Below, piece by piece: positions 28,646 to 38,165 of a DNA stretch of 64,000 bases. Below the pieces are notes generated by a model. It had not been told where the DNA came from and ran no database searches. It worked only from the letters and a program-made list of their open reading frames with translations. This DNA is from Firmicutes bacterium AM31-12AC (lineage in GTDB: Bacteria > Bacillota > Clostridia > Lachnospirales > Lachnospiraceae). Position numbers and translations under genes: made by a program. The stretch lies in assembly GCA_003480425.1 (NCBI GenBank), contig QUJA01000004.1, positions 82,036 through 146,035 of the forward strand. Direction: 5' to 3'. The stretch's first letter is position 1. Every line of letters starts with the position of its first letter.

Positions 28646-29845
28646 ATGAATTTGCATACAAAACGCAGGCTCAAGGCCGGTGTAGCTTTGCTTTGTTCCG
28701 CCACAATGACCTTCGCACTTGCAACTCCATATAGCTTTGCCGATGAGAAAGAAACTTTGGAAAATAAAACCTCTGATCTGCAATCACAGCTGGCAGGGAT
28801 CAATCAAGACCTTCTCAAGATCAGCGATGAGATTTCTGATACCCAGATGCGCGTGACTATTGTAAACAGTGAAATTCTTCGAAGTGAAGATGAACTTACT
28901 ATTTCTCAGCAGAACGAAGATCAGCAATATGAAAATATGAAATCACGTATAAAATATATGTATGAGAACGGGAACTCAAACATGCTAGAATTATTATTTT
29001 CTGCTGAAAGCATGAGTGACTTTCTGAACAAAGCTGATTTTATTCAAAATATCAGTCAGTATGATCGTGATATGTTAAGTGAACTTCAGAATATTCATGC
29101 AGACATTGAAAACCAGAAAATGGCTCTGCAGAACCAACAGGCTTCTTTAAACAACTTAGAAAATGAATTACAACAACAGCAGGCCGCACTACAGCAAAAG
29201 GCTGATGAGACTTCTACCGACCTTGCGCAATTTCAGGCACAGCTCCAACAGATTCGTGAACAGGAGGCTGCAAAAGCCGCTGCTGAAGCCGCAGCAAAAG
29301 CGCAGCAGGAAGCTGCTGCAAAAGCTCAACAACAAGCACAGGCATCTGCTAATGCTTCATCATCCGGCAATACTACTTCCTCAAATACTACGAATAACAG
29401 TGGCAGTGCTAATTCCGGAAACTCTAACTCAGGAAGTTCTAACTCCGGTAACAATGCTTCCGGCGGCTCAACAAACAATAGTGGAAGCAGTGCCAATAAA
29501 TCGGATCTGGATTTATTAGCTGCCATTATTCAGTGTGAAGCATACCAGAACTATGACTCACTTTTAGCAGTTGCTACAGTGATTATGAATCGTGTATACG
29601 ATTCACGATTCCCTAACAGTATCAGCGGTGTTGTTTATGCAGCAGGACAATTTGAACCTGCATTCTCCGGCCGTCTTGAATACGTTTTAAATGCCGGACC
29701 GACATCCCTTTCATATCAGGTTGCGCAGGATGCAATAAATGGTGCAAGGCTTGCAGAAGTTGCAGACTGCTATTACTTCTTATATGCAGGCACCGGTCAT
29801 TCCGGAATTAATATCGGTGGAAATGTATTTTTCCCTAGCTGGTAA
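28646..29845 (+). CDS. Secreted cell-wall hydrolase: PcsB-like coiled coil plus SleB (Hydrolase_2) domain
   Basis: 399 residues. Signal peptide about 1-32 (ATPYSFADE). Coiled coil about 33-215 with heptads and Gln/Ala-rich repeats, like the regulatory coil of PcsB/CwlO-type proteins. Ser/Asn/Gly-rich linker about 228-288. C-terminal domain (290-399) with AAIIQCEAYQNYDSLLAVATVIMNR containing the SleB-type catalytic Glu. SleB relatives are lytic transglycosylases acting on cortex or wall peptidoglycan. The coiled coil suggests activity gated at the septum, which is inference. Confidence 0.9.
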   Translation: MNLHTKRRLKAGVALLCSATMTFALATPYSFADEKETLENKTSDLQSQLAGINQDLLKISDEISDTQMRVTIVNSEILRSEDELTISQQNEDQQYENMKSRIKYMYENGNSNMLELLFSAESMSDFLNKADFIQNISQYDRDMLSELQNIHADIENQKMALQNQQASLNNLENELQQQQAALQQKADETSTDLAQFQAQLQQIREQEAAKAAAEAAAKAQQEAAAKAQQQAQASANASSSGNTTSSNTTNNSGSANSGNSNSGSSNSGNNASGGSTNNSGSSANKSDLDLLAAIIQCEAYQNYDSLLAVATVIMNRVYDSRFPNSISGVVYAAGQFEPAFSGRLEYVLNAGPTSLSYQVAQDAINGARLAEVADCYYFLYAGTGHSGINIGGNVFFPSW

Positions 29846-29884
29846 TTTATACATAATCACAATTTAAATTAAATCTATTACTGA

Positions 29885-29926
29885 CAAAAAAGGTTCCGCA
29901 GTTCATGTGAATTGCGGAACCTTTTT
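29885..29926. terminator. Bidirectional terminator
   Basis: AAAGGTTCCGCA/TGCGGAACCTTT with additional TTC/GAA pairs and T runs both ways. It serves the hydrolase (plus) and the phosphotransferase (minus). Confidence 0.9.
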
Positions 29927-29937
29927 AATCTCTATTC

Positions 29938-30693
29938 CTACTGATAATCTACAACATCAATCCATTTCATAAGGAATTCCTTTTCTAATTCATTCTCCTT
30001 CGCCAGCTGAGCTGCTGCAACGATTGGAAGCCACTGCTCTACATACTGTCTTGCAGTATCACTCTCCTTACAATAAATCTTCATATACAGATCAGCTTTT
30101 TTCTGGTCTTTCAATGCAAATAATAAATATGTCATAGCGGCATCTGCACCTGCATTACCCTGTGTTGCATGTGCCCAGTCAACAATTGTCATCTTACCAT
30201 TCTTTCCATAAATCACGTTCGATGGATTGAAATCCCCATGACAAAGTTTATCATGTTTTGGCATACTTTCCAGTCTGGTCATCAGTTCGTATCTTGTCGT
30301 TGCATCCAAATCTTTCAGTCCATTAATCTGGCTTGCCAGCTTATCTTTTAATTTATTTAATCGAGGCGACTTTTTGCTATGAACTTCCAACTGCAGCTTT
30401 ACAAAATCTTCCATATATTTCTGCAAATTCTCTTTGTCAGATTCCATCATCTCTTCAAGAGTTGTTCCATTCTTGTATTCAATAAGCAAAGCCCACTTTC
30501 CATCCACTTCAGATACTTCTTTAATCTTTGGAATATCAAGTCCTGTTGCTTCTACTCGCGCTGTATTCAAAGCCTCATTAAACACATCTGCTTTCGGATG
30601 ATCCTTCTCAAATATCTTAACAATTCCTTCATCACATTTATAAACCTCTTTGTAGGAACGTTTTACGATTAATTTTTTATTTTCAAGTTTCAT
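29938..30693 (-). CDS. Aminoglycoside phosphotransferase-like kinase
   Basis: 251 residues, APH/ChoK kinase fold. Brenner-type catalytic motif HGDFNPSNV and the metal motif IVDWAHA are intact. N-lobe is short. The family includes antibiotic kinases, choline kinases and small-metabolite kinases; nothing points to resistance here. AGGAGG lies eight bases before the start. Single-gene unit. Confidence 0.85.
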   Translation of the reverse strand: MKLENKKLIVKRSYKEVYKCDEGIVKIFEKDHPKADVFNEALNTARVEATGLDIPKIKEVSEVDGKWALLIEYKNGTTLEEMMESDKENLQKYMEDFVKLQLEVHSKKSPRLNKLKDKLASQINGLKDLDATTRYELMTRLESMPKHDKLCHGDFNPSNVIYGKNGKMTIVDWAHATQGNAGADAAMTYLLFALKDQKKADLYMKIYCKESDTARQYVEQWLPIVAAAQLAKENELEKEFLMKWIDVVDYQ

Positions 30694-30906
30694 AAGCCAT
30701 GCCTCCTATTTATAAATTGATTCCCTATAACTGTTCTGTATCTTTGCAGTTATATTTGGTTTTTTCTTAACTTGGTTTTATTATACTACAACTTTTCTGA
30801 AAATAAAAGACTTTTTAAATATTTTTTAACAATCTTTTTTCTCATTAAATAATTGTCTAATAATTAACAATAATTATGTTTTTGCTTTATTTTTAATTGA
30901 AACAAA

Positions 30907-31022
30907 GAATGTGCCTTAGCACATTCCTGCTCCTGCGGCGGTCACTTGCGACACCTACATTGTACGCCACAGTGCGTATCCTAAGCGGAGCGTTTTTTTG
31001 TGTATTAGGAAAGTACTTTCCC
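30907..31022. repeat. Candidate dispersed repeat element, GC-richer than flanks
   Basis: Hairpin GAATGTGC/GCACATTC (30907-30926), a GC-rich core (30927-30990), and the 14-base palindrome GGAAAGTACTTTCC (31008-31021). The remaining part of this 405-base gap (30694-30906) is AT-rich and holds only the presumed phosphotransferase promoter, which I could not place. A short minus frame across it has no credible ribosome site. Confidence 0.45.
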
Positions 31023-31028
31023 AATATA

Positions 31029-31065
31029 CAAAAAAGAAGTACAGCACTTATTGTGCTGTACTTCT
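31029..31065 (-). terminator. Terminator after adhE
   Basis: AGAAGTACAGCAC/GTGCTGTACTTCT (13 pairs), loop TTATT; minus-strand T run follows. Confidence 0.88.
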
Positions 31066-31098
31066 CTTCGGAATATATAATCTGTCTAGGCAAAGATA

Positions 31099-33717
31099 TT
31101 ATTTACCATAATAGCATTTCAGATAGATTTCTTTCATTTCTTTCATCAATGGATATCTTGGGTTAGCTCCTGTACACTGGTCATTGAATGCCTGCTCTAC
31201 CATGTCATCCAATGTATCAAGGAAGTATTTCTCATCAATACCATAATCTTTGATTGTTTTCTTAATACCAATCTTATCTTTGAGTGCTTCAAGTTTAGCA
31301 ATGAAGTTTTCAAATACTTCTGCATCTGTATTTCCTGTACATCCTGCAAAACGTCCTAATTCAGCATATCTTGCAAGTGCGTGTGGATACTGATACTGTG
31401 AGAATGTTCCCATCTTAGTTGGTACTTCTGCTGCATTGTATCTCATAACTTCTGTCAGGATTACAGCGTTAGCAACACCGTGTGGTAAGTGGTGGAATGC
31501 TCCAAGTTTGTGAGCCATTGAATGGTTCAGTCCAAGGAATGCATTTGCAAATGCCATACCTGCCATACAAGAAGCGTTTGCCATTTCTTCACGAGCCTTA
31601 GGATCATTTGCTCCGTTATCGTATGCTGATGGAAGGTTTTCAAATACCATCTTAACAGCTTTCATAGCAAGACCATCTGTGTAATCTGTAGCCATGATAG
31701 AAACATAAGCCTCGATAGCATGTGTCATTACGTCGATACCTGATGCGCTTGTCAATCCCTTAGGCTGTGTCATCATATTGTCAACATCTACGATTGCCAT
31801 GTTAGGAAGCAATGCATAGTCTGCGATTGGCCATTTTACACCTGTTTCTGCATCTGTGATGATTGCAAATGGTGTAACCTCTGAACCTGTTCCTGAAGAT
31901 GTAGGAATTGCTACAAAGTAAGCTTTCTCTCCCATCTTAGGGAATGTAAATACTCTCTTACGGATATCCATGAAGTCCATAGCCATATCTTCAAAGTTTG
32001 CTTCTGGATGCTCATACATTACCCACATAATCTTAGCTGCATCCATTGCTGATCCACCACCAAGAGCGATGATTGTGTCAGGCTCGAATGCTCTCATCTG
32101 GTCTACACCTTTCTGAGCACACTGTAATGTTGGGTCTGGAGCAACTTCAAAGAAGCATGTATGCTGAATTCCCATTTCGTCTAATTTTTCTTCGATTGGA
32201 GCTACATAACCATTTTTGTATAAGAATGAGTCTGTTACGATGAATGCTTTCTTCTTGTTCATTACTGTTCCAAGTTCATCAAGTGCAACTGGCATACATC
32301 CTTTCTTGAAGTATACCTTTTCAGGTGTTCTGAACCAAAGCATATTTTCTCTCCTCTCAGCAACTGTCTTGATATTGATCAAATGTTTTACTCCAACGTT
32401 CTCAGATACAGAGTTTCCTCCCCAAGAACCACATCCCAGTGTAAGTGATGGTGTCAGTTTGAAGTTATAAAGATCTCCAATTCCTCCCTGTGAAGAAGGT
32501 GTGTTGATCAATACACGACATGTCTTCATTGCAGCTGCATGTTTTGCAATTTTTTCTTTCTCTGCCGGATGAACATACAGTGATGATGTATGACCATATC
32601 CACCGTCAGCTACAAGCTGTTCTGCCTTAGCAAGTGCTTCATCAAATGTTTTTGCTTTATACATAGCAAGTACTGGAGATAATTTTTCATGAGCGAACTC
32701 TTCTGAAATATCTACTGATTCAACTTCACCGATAAGGATCTTTGTACTTTCAGGAACTTTCACACCTGCAAGTTTTGCGATCTCGTATGCTGATTTTCCA
32801 GGAATCTTGCTGTTTAATGCTCCGTTAATAATGATTGTCTTACGAACTTTATCGAGTTCCTCACCTTTTTTAAGGAAGTAGCATCCACGATATTCAAATT
32901 CTTTCTTAGCTTCTTCGTAAACACTTTCAAGTACTGTTACTGACTGCTCTGAAGCACAGATCATACCATTATCAAATGTTTTTGAATGAATAATTGAGTT
33001 AACAGCCATTCTTACATCTGCTGTATCATCAATGATTACTGGTGTGTTACCAGCTCCAACACCAAGTGCAGGTTTTCCTGATGAATAAGCTGCTTTAACC
33101 ATTCCAGGACCACCTGTTGCAAGGATGATATCTGCATCTTTCATAACTGTGTTTGTCAGTTCAAGTGATGGTGTATCAATCCATCCGATAATTCCTTCTG
33201 GAGCTCCAGCTTTTACAGCTGCCTCAAGAACAACTTTTGCTGCTGCAATTGTACATGCTTTTGCTGCTGGATGTGGGCTGATGATGATTGCGTTTCTTGT
33301 CTTCAAACAAATCAAAGTTTTGAAAATTGCTGTTGAAGTTGGGTTTGTTGTAGGAATTACTGCTGCTACCAATCCGATTGGTTCTGCAACTTTTTTAATT
33401 CCGAATGCTGGATCTTCTTCGATTACTCCGCATGTCTTTGTATTTTTATAAGCATTGTAAATATACTCTGCTGCATAATGATTCTTAATTACTTTATCTT
33501 CAACGATACCTCTCTGAGTCTCTTCTACTGCCATCTTAGCGAGTGGTATACGCTGTTTATTTGCTGCCATAGCAGCTTCATAAAAGATTTTATCTACCTG
33601 CTCCTGACTATAAGTTGCGAATACTTTCTGTGCTTCGCGCATTGCTTTCATTTTTGCTTCAAGTGTTTCTACACTATCTACGATCTCAGGTACTACAACT
33701 TCTTTTTTCTTTGCCAT
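31099..33717 (-). CDS. adhE: Bifunctional acetaldehyde-CoA/alcohol dehydrogenase
   Basis: Reduces acetyl-CoA to ethanol via acetaldehyde, regenerating NAD+ in fermentation; the family forms spirosomes. 872 residues: CoA-acylating aldehyde dehydrogenase domain about 1-440 (catalytic Cys in NGMICASEQS, GVGAGNTPVI), linker, and iron-dependent alcohol dehydrogenase domain about 460-872 (GGGSAMDAAKIMW, metal-binding His in GLNHSMAHKLGAFHHLPHG). The promoter is overlapped by Rex-like sites, so expression should follow the NADH/NAD+ ratio. Confidence 0.98.
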   Translation of the reverse strand: MAKKKEVVVPEIVDSVETLEAKMKAMREAQKVFATYSQEQVDKIFYEAAMAANKQRIPLAKMAVEETQRGIVEDKVIKNHYAAEYIYNAYKNTKTCGVIEEDPAFGIKKVAEPIGLVAAVIPTTNPTSTAIFKTLICLKTRNAIIISPHPAAKACTIAAAKVVLEAAVKAGAPEGIIGWIDTPSLELTNTVMKDADIILATGGPGMVKAAYSSGKPALGVGAGNTPVIIDDTADVRMAVNSIIHSKTFDNGMICASEQSVTVLESVYEEAKKEFEYRGCYFLKKGEELDKVRKTIIINGALNSKIPGKSAYEIAKLAGVKVPESTKILIGEVESVDISEEFAHEKLSPVLAMYKAKTFDEALAKAEQLVADGGYGHTSSLYVHPAEKEKIAKHAAAMKTCRVLINTPSSQGGIGDLYNFKLTPSLTLGCGSWGGNSVSENVGVKHLINIKTVAERRENMLWFRTPEKVYFKKGCMPVALDELGTVMNKKKAFIVTDSFLYKNGYVAPIEEKLDEMGIQHTCFFEVAPDPTLQCAQKGVDQMRAFEPDTIIALGGGSAMDAAKIMWVMYEHPEANFEDMAMDFMDIRKRVFTFPKMGEKAYFVAIPTSSGTGSEVTPFAIITDAETGVKWPIADYALLPNMAIVDVDNMMTQPKGLTSASGIDVMTHAIEAYVSIMATDYTDGLAMKAVKMVFENLPSAYDNGANDPKAREEMANASCMAGMAFANAFLGLNHSMAHKLGAFHHLPHGVANAVILTEVMRYNAAEVPTKMGTFSQYQYPHALARYAELGRFAGCTGNTDAEVFENFIAKLEALKDKIGIKKTIKDYGIDEKYFLDTLDDMVEQAFNDQCTGANPRYPLMKEMKEIYLKCYYGK

Positions 33718-33765
33718 TTTGATTATTCCTCCGTAATTGAACGTCTCTTTCTTAATTACAAATAC

Positions 33766-33794
33766 AGTATAACTTCTTGTTAAATATTTGTCAA
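33766..33794 (-). promoter_or_regulatory. adhE promoter
   Basis: Minus-strand TTGACA (33794-33789) and TATACT (33771-33766), spacer 17. Confidence 0.88.
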
Positions 33795-33819
33795 TGTATA
33801 TTGTGTTAAATATTTAACG
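33777..33819. promoter_or_regulatory. Two Rex-like operators at adhE
   Basis: TTGTTAAATATTTGTCAA (33777-33794) covers the -35 and spacer. TGTTAAATATTTAACG (33804-33819) is a second site with perfect GTTAA/TTAAC arms. Both fit the clostridial Rex pattern TTGTTAANNNNTTAACAA with few mismatches. Confidence 0.75.
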
Positions 33820-33871
33820 TTAATTTCTTAACTCTTTTTGTGCTAATTTCACAAATTTTCAAATTTAGAAT

Positions 33872-33906
33872 AAAAAAGAGGATAGAGATTATCATCTCTA
33901 TCCTCT
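33872..33906 (-). terminator. Terminator of ribosomal superoperon
   Basis: AGAGGATAGAGAT/ATCTCTATCCTCT, 13 perfect pairs, four-base loop, minus-strand T run. Confidence 0.92.
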
Positions 33907-33921
33907 GAAAAAATATTCTAA

Positions 33922-34458
33922 TTAAACTAACTCAATTAAAACTTCCATAGCTGCATCACCTTTACGCTGGCCAATCTTAACGATTCTTGTATAACCACCG
34001 TTACGGTCTGCATACTTAGGAGCGATCTCTGTAAACAATTTGTCTACAACATCAACCTTCTTAGTATTTTTCTTCTTTCCTGCAGCTGCTGTAGGAACTT
34101 CTGTTACAGAATACAGAACTTTAGCCATCTGTCTTCTTGCATGAAGTCTGCTAGGCATATCTTTTTTGATTGTCTTTTCAACTTCATCATAAACAGTAAC
34201 TTTCTTTCCGTCTACAACTTCTTTTACTCTCTTGCCATTCTCGTCTTTACGAGCAACTTTAGCTGTTACTGTAACTTCTTCGAAGTTATCTTTCTCTTTT
34301 ACAGCCAGAGCGATCAGCTTCTCAGCTTCTTTACGAATCTCTTTAGCTTTTGCTTCTGTTGTAATGATTTTACCATTGTTTAACAATGCTGTTACCTGGT
34401 TTCTGATTAAGGCTTTTCTCTGAGCAGAAGTTCTGCCGAGTTTTCTATATTTTGCCAT
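33922..34458 (-). CDS. rplQ: 50S ribosomal protein L17
   Basis: 178 residues against about 120 in Bacillus and E. coli. The family core ([26 protein letters not shown] and [23 protein letters not shown]) is interrupted by a Lys/Val-rich insertion of roughly 50 residues (about 60-115) and an Ala/Lys loop. Last gene of the superoperon. Confidence 0.96.
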   Translation of the reverse strand: MAKYRKLGRTSAQRKALIRNQVTALLNNGKIITTEAKAKEIRKEAEKLIALAVKEKDNFEEVTVTAKVARKDENGKRVKEVVDGKKVTVYDEVEKTIKKDMPSRLHARRQMAKVLYSVTEVPTAAAGKKKNTKKVDVVDKLFTEIAPKYADRNGGYTRIVKIGQRKGDAAMEVLIELV

Positions 34459-34574
34459 TGTACTTATCCTCCATAATTTACATTTGGTTATGCGTCTTCG
34501 GGCTTATTAATCAAATGCTCTGTCCGCACACATCGGTCTTACCGGACAGAAATTTAAATATTAAGCAAATCTAA

Positions 34575-35534
34575 TTATTCCTCACCGGAATTAAGCTCAA
34601 GTCCAAGTTCCTTAAGCTTAGCAAGTACTTCTTCCAAAGACTTACGTCCAAGGTTACGTACTTTCATCATATCTTCTGATGTTTTATTTGTAAGTTCTTC
34701 AACTGTATTGATTCCTGCTCTCTTCAGACAGTTGTAGGAACGTACTGACAATTCAAGTTCGTCGATGCTCATCTCAAGAACTTTTTCTTTCTCATCATCC
34801 TCTTTTTCGATCATAACTTCTGCAGCCTGAGCTACTTCTGAAAGATCGATGAAGAGTTTCAAATGTTCGCTGAGTACTTTCGCAGCAAGGCTGACAGCCT
34901 CGTCTGGAAGCAATGTACCTTTTGTCCATACATCCAATGTCAGTTTATCATAATCTGTAACCTGACCTACACGTGTATTCTGAACAGTCATATTGACACG
35001 TTCAACCGGAGTATAAACAGAATCAATCGGAATTACACCAATTGGTAAATCATCGCTCTTGTTCTTGTCTGCGCTCACGTATCCTCTGCCTTTTGTAATG
35101 GTCATTTCCATATACAATTTGCTGTCTTTACCACCACTTAATGTAGCAATGACCTGCTCAGGATTCATAATCTCAATATCAGAGTCTGCCTGGATATCAG
35201 CACCTGTTACAACGCCTTCTCCTTCAAATTCGATATAAGCAGTTTTCACTTCATCAGATTCAGATGAATTTTTGATTGCAAGAGATTTCAAGTTCATGAT
35301 AATCTCTGCTACATCTTCCTTTACACCTGGAATGGAACTGAATTCATGTAAAACACCATCAATCTTTACAGAACTGATAGCAGCTCCCGGAAGAGAAGAA
35401 AGCATAATTCTTCTCATGGAGTTACCTAATGTGATTCCATAACCTCTTTCAAGTGGTTCTACAACGAATCTTCCATATTTCTTATCTTCTGAAATATCAG
35501 TAATTTCAATATTCGGTTTATTAAAATCAAACAC
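34575..35534 (-). CDS. rpoA: RNA polymerase alpha subunit
   Basis: 319 residues. N-terminal dimerisation domain ([21 protein letters not shown]) and C-terminal DNA/activator-binding domain ([22 protein letters not shown]). GTG start after GGAGGGTC. Normal place between rpsD and rplQ. Confidence 0.98.
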   Translation of the reverse strand: MFDFNKPNIEITDISEDKKYGRFVVEPLERGYGITLGNSMRRIMLSSLPGAAISSVKIDGVLHEFSSIPGVKEDVAEIIMNLKSLAIKNSSESDEVKTAYIEFEGEGVVTGADIQADSDIEIMNPEQVIATLSGGKDSKLYMEMTITKGRGYVSADKNKSDDLPIGVIPIDSVYTPVERVNMTVQNTRVGQVTDYDKLTLDVWTKGTLLPDEAVSLAAKVLSEHLKLFIDLSEVAQAAEVMIEKEDDEKEKVLEMSIDELELSVRSYNCLKRAGINTVEELTNKTSEDMMKVRNLGRKSLEEVLAKLKELGLELNSGEE

Positions 35535-35593
35535 TACACAGACCCTCCTTATGGGTTTAAAAATGTTGAGGGATACGATATTAATTCCAATTA

Positions 35594-36187
35594 TTATTTA
35601 GAATATAACTCGACGATCAACATCTCATCAACAGGAACATCGATTGCTTCTCTCTTAGGAAGTTCTTTTACTTCACCTTTGAGGTTTTCAGCATCAACTT
35701 CCAACCAATCAGGAACCATGTTTCCAGCTGTTACTTCAAGAATGTCTTTGTATCTCTGAGAACCTTTGTTTTTCTCTTTGATTTCGATAACATCTCCAGC
35801 TTTTACAAGATAAGAAGGAATGTTCACCTGTTTACCATTAACAAGTACATGTTTGTGGTCAACAATCTGTCTAGCTTCTTTTCTTGTTCTAGCAAATCCC
35901 ATACGGAACATTACGTTGTCCAGTCTGGATTCAAGAAGAACCATAAGGTTATCACCTGTCATTCCTTCCTGCTGTTTTGCTTTTGCATAGTAGTTTCTGA
36001 AAGGTTTTTCCAGAACACCATAGATAAATTTAGCTTTCTGTTTTTCACGTAACTGAAGACCATACTCGCTCATTTTTCTATTAGATCTTTTTAACTGTCT
36101 GTTAGATTTTTTATTAATTCCTAAATAGATTGGGTCCATACCTAATGAACGGCATCTTTTAAGAACTGGAACTCTATTTACTGCCAT
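35594..36187 (-). CDS. rpsD: 30S ribosomal protein S4
   Basis: 197 residues with the S4 RNA-binding domain at about 88-150 ([38 protein letters not shown]). Primary 16S binder that nucleates 30S assembly. It lies inside the alpha cluster rather than as a separate gene as in Bacillus, making it a candidate autoregulator of the leader before rpsM. The N-terminal zinc cysteines of some S4 proteins are missing. Confidence 0.97.
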   Translation of the reverse strand: MAVNRVPVLKRCRSLGMDPIYLGINKKSNRQLKRSNRKMSEYGLQLREKQKAKFIYGVLEKPFRNYYAKAKQQEGMTGDNLMVLLESRLDNVMFRMGFARTRKEARQIVDHKHVLVNGKQVNIPSYLVKAGDVIEIKEKNKGSQRYKDILEVTAGNMVPDWLEVDAENLKGEVKELPKREAIDVPVDEMLIVELYSK

Positions 36188-36220
36188 TTTCGCTTCCTCC
36201 TAATTAATCGCGTTTAATCA

Positions 36221-36616
36221 CTAGACTCTTCTACGTTTCGGTGGACGGCATCCGTTATGTGGTACCGGAGTAACGTCTTTGATACTTACAACATCGATTC
36301 CGCAAGCCTGCAATGCACGGATTGCTGCTTCTCTACCTGATCCTGGTCCTTTAACGAAAACGTCTACTGTCTTCAATCCATGGATCAATGCTGCTTTAGC
36401 TGCTGTCTCAGCTGCCATCTGTGCTGCATATGGAGTAGATTTTCTTGAACCTTTAAATCCCAGACCGCCTGCACTTGCCCATGAAAGAGCATTTCCCTGT
36501 GCATCTGTTAATGTAACGATTGTATTGTTAAAAGATGCCTGAATATGAGCCTGTCCTCGTTCAACGTTTTTCTTGACACGTTTCTTTGTCACTTTTTTTG
36601 TAACTTTTTTAGCCAT
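36221..36616 (-). CDS. rpsK: 30S ribosomal protein S11
   Basis: 131 residues. The conserved C-terminus ([33 protein letters not shown]) and [15 protein letters not shown] are intact. The N-terminus is extremely Lys-rich. Binds the 16S platform near mRNA exit. Weak ribosome site, so probably coupled to rpsM. Confidence 0.97.
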   Translation of the reverse strand: MAKKVTKKVTKKRVKKNVERGQAHIQASFNNTIVTLTDAQGNALSWASAGGLGFKGSRKSTPYAAQMAAETAAKAALIHGLKTVDVFVKGPGSGREAAIRALQACGIDVVSIKDVTPVPHNGCRPPKRRRV

Positions 36617-36652
36617 TATAAACTAACCTACTTTCTTCGAATCTTTAATTAA

Positions 36653-37021
36653 TTATTTTTTCTTGTTTGCTACAGTTCTCTTAGGACCTTTACATGTTCT
36701 TGCATTAGTCTTAGTTTTCTGTCCACGTACTGGAAGTCCTTTTCTGTGACGGATTCCACGATAGCATCCGATTTCTTTTAATCTCTTGATGTTCAGCTGA
36801 ATCTCTCTTCTAAGATCTCCTTCTACAACCTGAGTTGCATCGATTACTTCACTGATTTTCTTTACATCTTCACTTGTTAAATCTCTTACACGAGTGCTTG
36901 GATCAATTCCTGCCTCTGCTAAGATACGGTTTGAACTTGTTCTTCCAATTCCATAGATATAAGTTAAACCGATTTCTACACGTTTGTCTCTTGGTAAGTC
37001 TACACCTGCAATACGAGCCAT
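36653..37021 (-). CDS. rpsM: 30S ribosomal protein S13
   Basis: 122 residues from the ATG at 37021 ([20 protein letters not shown]). An ATG at 37036 is part of the ribosome site (ATGGAGGAAAG) and is rejected. Helix-two-turn-helix and the basic tail [18 protein letters not shown] that contacts P-site tRNA are present. Preceded by an unusual 347-base non-coding stretch. Confidence 0.97.
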   Translation of the reverse strand: MARIAGVDLPRDKRVEIGLTYIYGIGRTSSNRILAEAGIDPSTRVRDLTSEDVKKISEVIDATQVVEGDLRREIQLNIKRLKEIGCYRGIRHRKGLPVRGQKTKTNARTCKGPKRTVANKKK

Positions 37022-37036
37022 GTGTCTTTCCTCCAT

Positions 37037-37383
37037 TTTGAATCATTTTTAATATTGTCTTTAACTGGAACAATAATCCTGTCGGACTATCATTCAGGCC
37101 GATGATATTCATCTGCCCTTTCCCGGTACGTCAATCCTTACGCAATAGTCCGGGTATTAGAAGCAATATACAATCGCACTCTGACAGTTCTGTGATCGAA
37201 CCGGACTTCCTGCTGTGAACGACATTCCATCCCTCGGCCAGATGCTTCGAACACCGCTCTATCGGTACCTGTATGATAGAGGACCGGTGTATCCTTACTG
37301 TATATTAAACAAGTTCACACACATCCTGGTGTGTCCCTCGTCAGCCGCCTAATTAATAAAACACTATTGAGAATTGGTATGAA
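37037..37383 (-). promoter_or_regulatory. Structured leader candidate before rpsM
   Basis: No gene. On the minus-strand RNA the segment CCGGACTAT (37153-37145) can pair upstream with AGTCCGG (37207-37201) or downstream with ATAGTCCG (37090-37083); the two pairings exclude each other. A further stem joins 37251-37263 with 37275-37290 (ACACCG/CGGTGT and CTCTATC/GATAGAG), and ACACAC/GTGTGT sits at 37317-37334. Position matches that of the E. coli alpha-operon S4 target, but the sequence is different. I see no clear internal promoter. Confidence 0.6.
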
Positions 37384-37497
37384 TTAACCCTGTCTCTGTT
37401 TGTGTTTCGGATTTTCGCAGATTACTCTGATACTTCCTTTTCTCTTAATAATCTTGCATTTTTCACAAATTGGTTTTACTGATGATCTAACCTTCAT
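37384..37497 (-). CDS. rpmJ: 50S ribosomal protein L36
   Basis: 37 residues, [20 protein letters not shown] at the start and a [11 protein letters not shown] end. Zinc ligands Cys11, Cys14, Cys27 and His32 are present, so this is the zinc-binding form. Normal position after infA. Confidence 0.97.
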   Translation of the reverse strand: MKVRSSVKPICEKCKIIKRKGSIRVICENPKHKQRQG

Positions 37498-37615
37498 GTT
37501 AAATCCTCCTTCCATCCTTTGCTAAAACTTTGGTTACTTCATTTTTGGACATACATATCCAAAAACGACCATTTCATAGTATAGCACCAAGTCATCCTAA
37601 AAGTCAACACTTTTT

Positions 37616-37834
37616 TTATTTATCTCTCCAAACAATTCTTCCTTTGCTCAGATCATATGGTGACATCTCTAATGTAACCTTGTCACCCGGTAAAATCTTA
37701 ATGAAATTCATACGAAGTTTTCCACTGATATGTGCAAGTACAATATGTCCATTTTCAAGCTCTACCTTAAACATTGCGTTTGGCAATTTTTCAACTACGA
37801 CTCCTTCGATCTCGATTACGTCAGTTTTTGACAT
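37616..37834 (-). CDS. infA: Translation initiation factor IF-1
   Basis: 72 residues, one OB fold ([36 protein letters not shown]). Start at 37834 after CGGGAGGATTTAAT; a start seven codons earlier would include the ribosome site. Binds the A site of the 30S subunit. Confidence 0.98.
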   Translation of the reverse strand: MSKTDVIEIEGVVVEKLPNAMFKVELENGHIVLAHISGKLRMNFIKILPGDKVTLEMSPYDLSKGRIVWRDK

Positions 37835-37910
37835 ATTAAATCCTCCCGTGCTCATGCACTTTACAATTCCTGTTATATTTATTTCAATTATTCCTTACAT
37901 TATATATACG

Positions 37911-38162
37911 TCAGCATCCGTATGCTTTTTGTATATAGCTTTGTATCGTTTCTCGGATTGCTGCATCATCTGTGCAGTCTTCACATTGCATCTTATATAT
38001 AATCTGCACATGTCGTCTGTTTTTTTTCTTTAAATTGCTGACAGAGCGTTTCACCCCGTCAGCCAGATATACATATTCATCATTGACAGAAATTATGACA
38101 TATATACAATCTTTATCCCGCCCTGCCTTAGATCTGGCAAGCATTCCAGGTTCCATGAACAT
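37911..38162 (-). CDS. KOW-domain RNA-binding protein (L14e-like)
   Basis: 83 residues. N-terminal KOW motif (PGMLARSKAGRDKDCIYVII) resembles the L14e/L27e-like proteins that Clostridia often encode next to adk and infA. C-terminal half holds CEDC. Role in the ribosome is unproven. Starts four bases after adk. Confidence 0.85.
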   Translation of the reverse strand: MFMEPGMLARSKAGRDKDCIYVIISVNDEYVYLADGVKRSVSNLKKKNRRHVQIIYKMQCEDCTDDAAIRETIQSYIQKAYGC

Positions 38163-38165
38163 ACA

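Noticed and set aside
37037..37383. RNase P RNA or tmRNA
   Set aside because: Length and ACAGAA-like pieces invite this, but the universal GAGGAAAGTCC and other conserved RNase P blocks are missing, as is a tRNA-like end for tmRNA.
37530..38033. 167-codon plus-strand frame over infA and the KOW gene
   Set aside because: Covers two well-supported minus-strand genes; no start signal.
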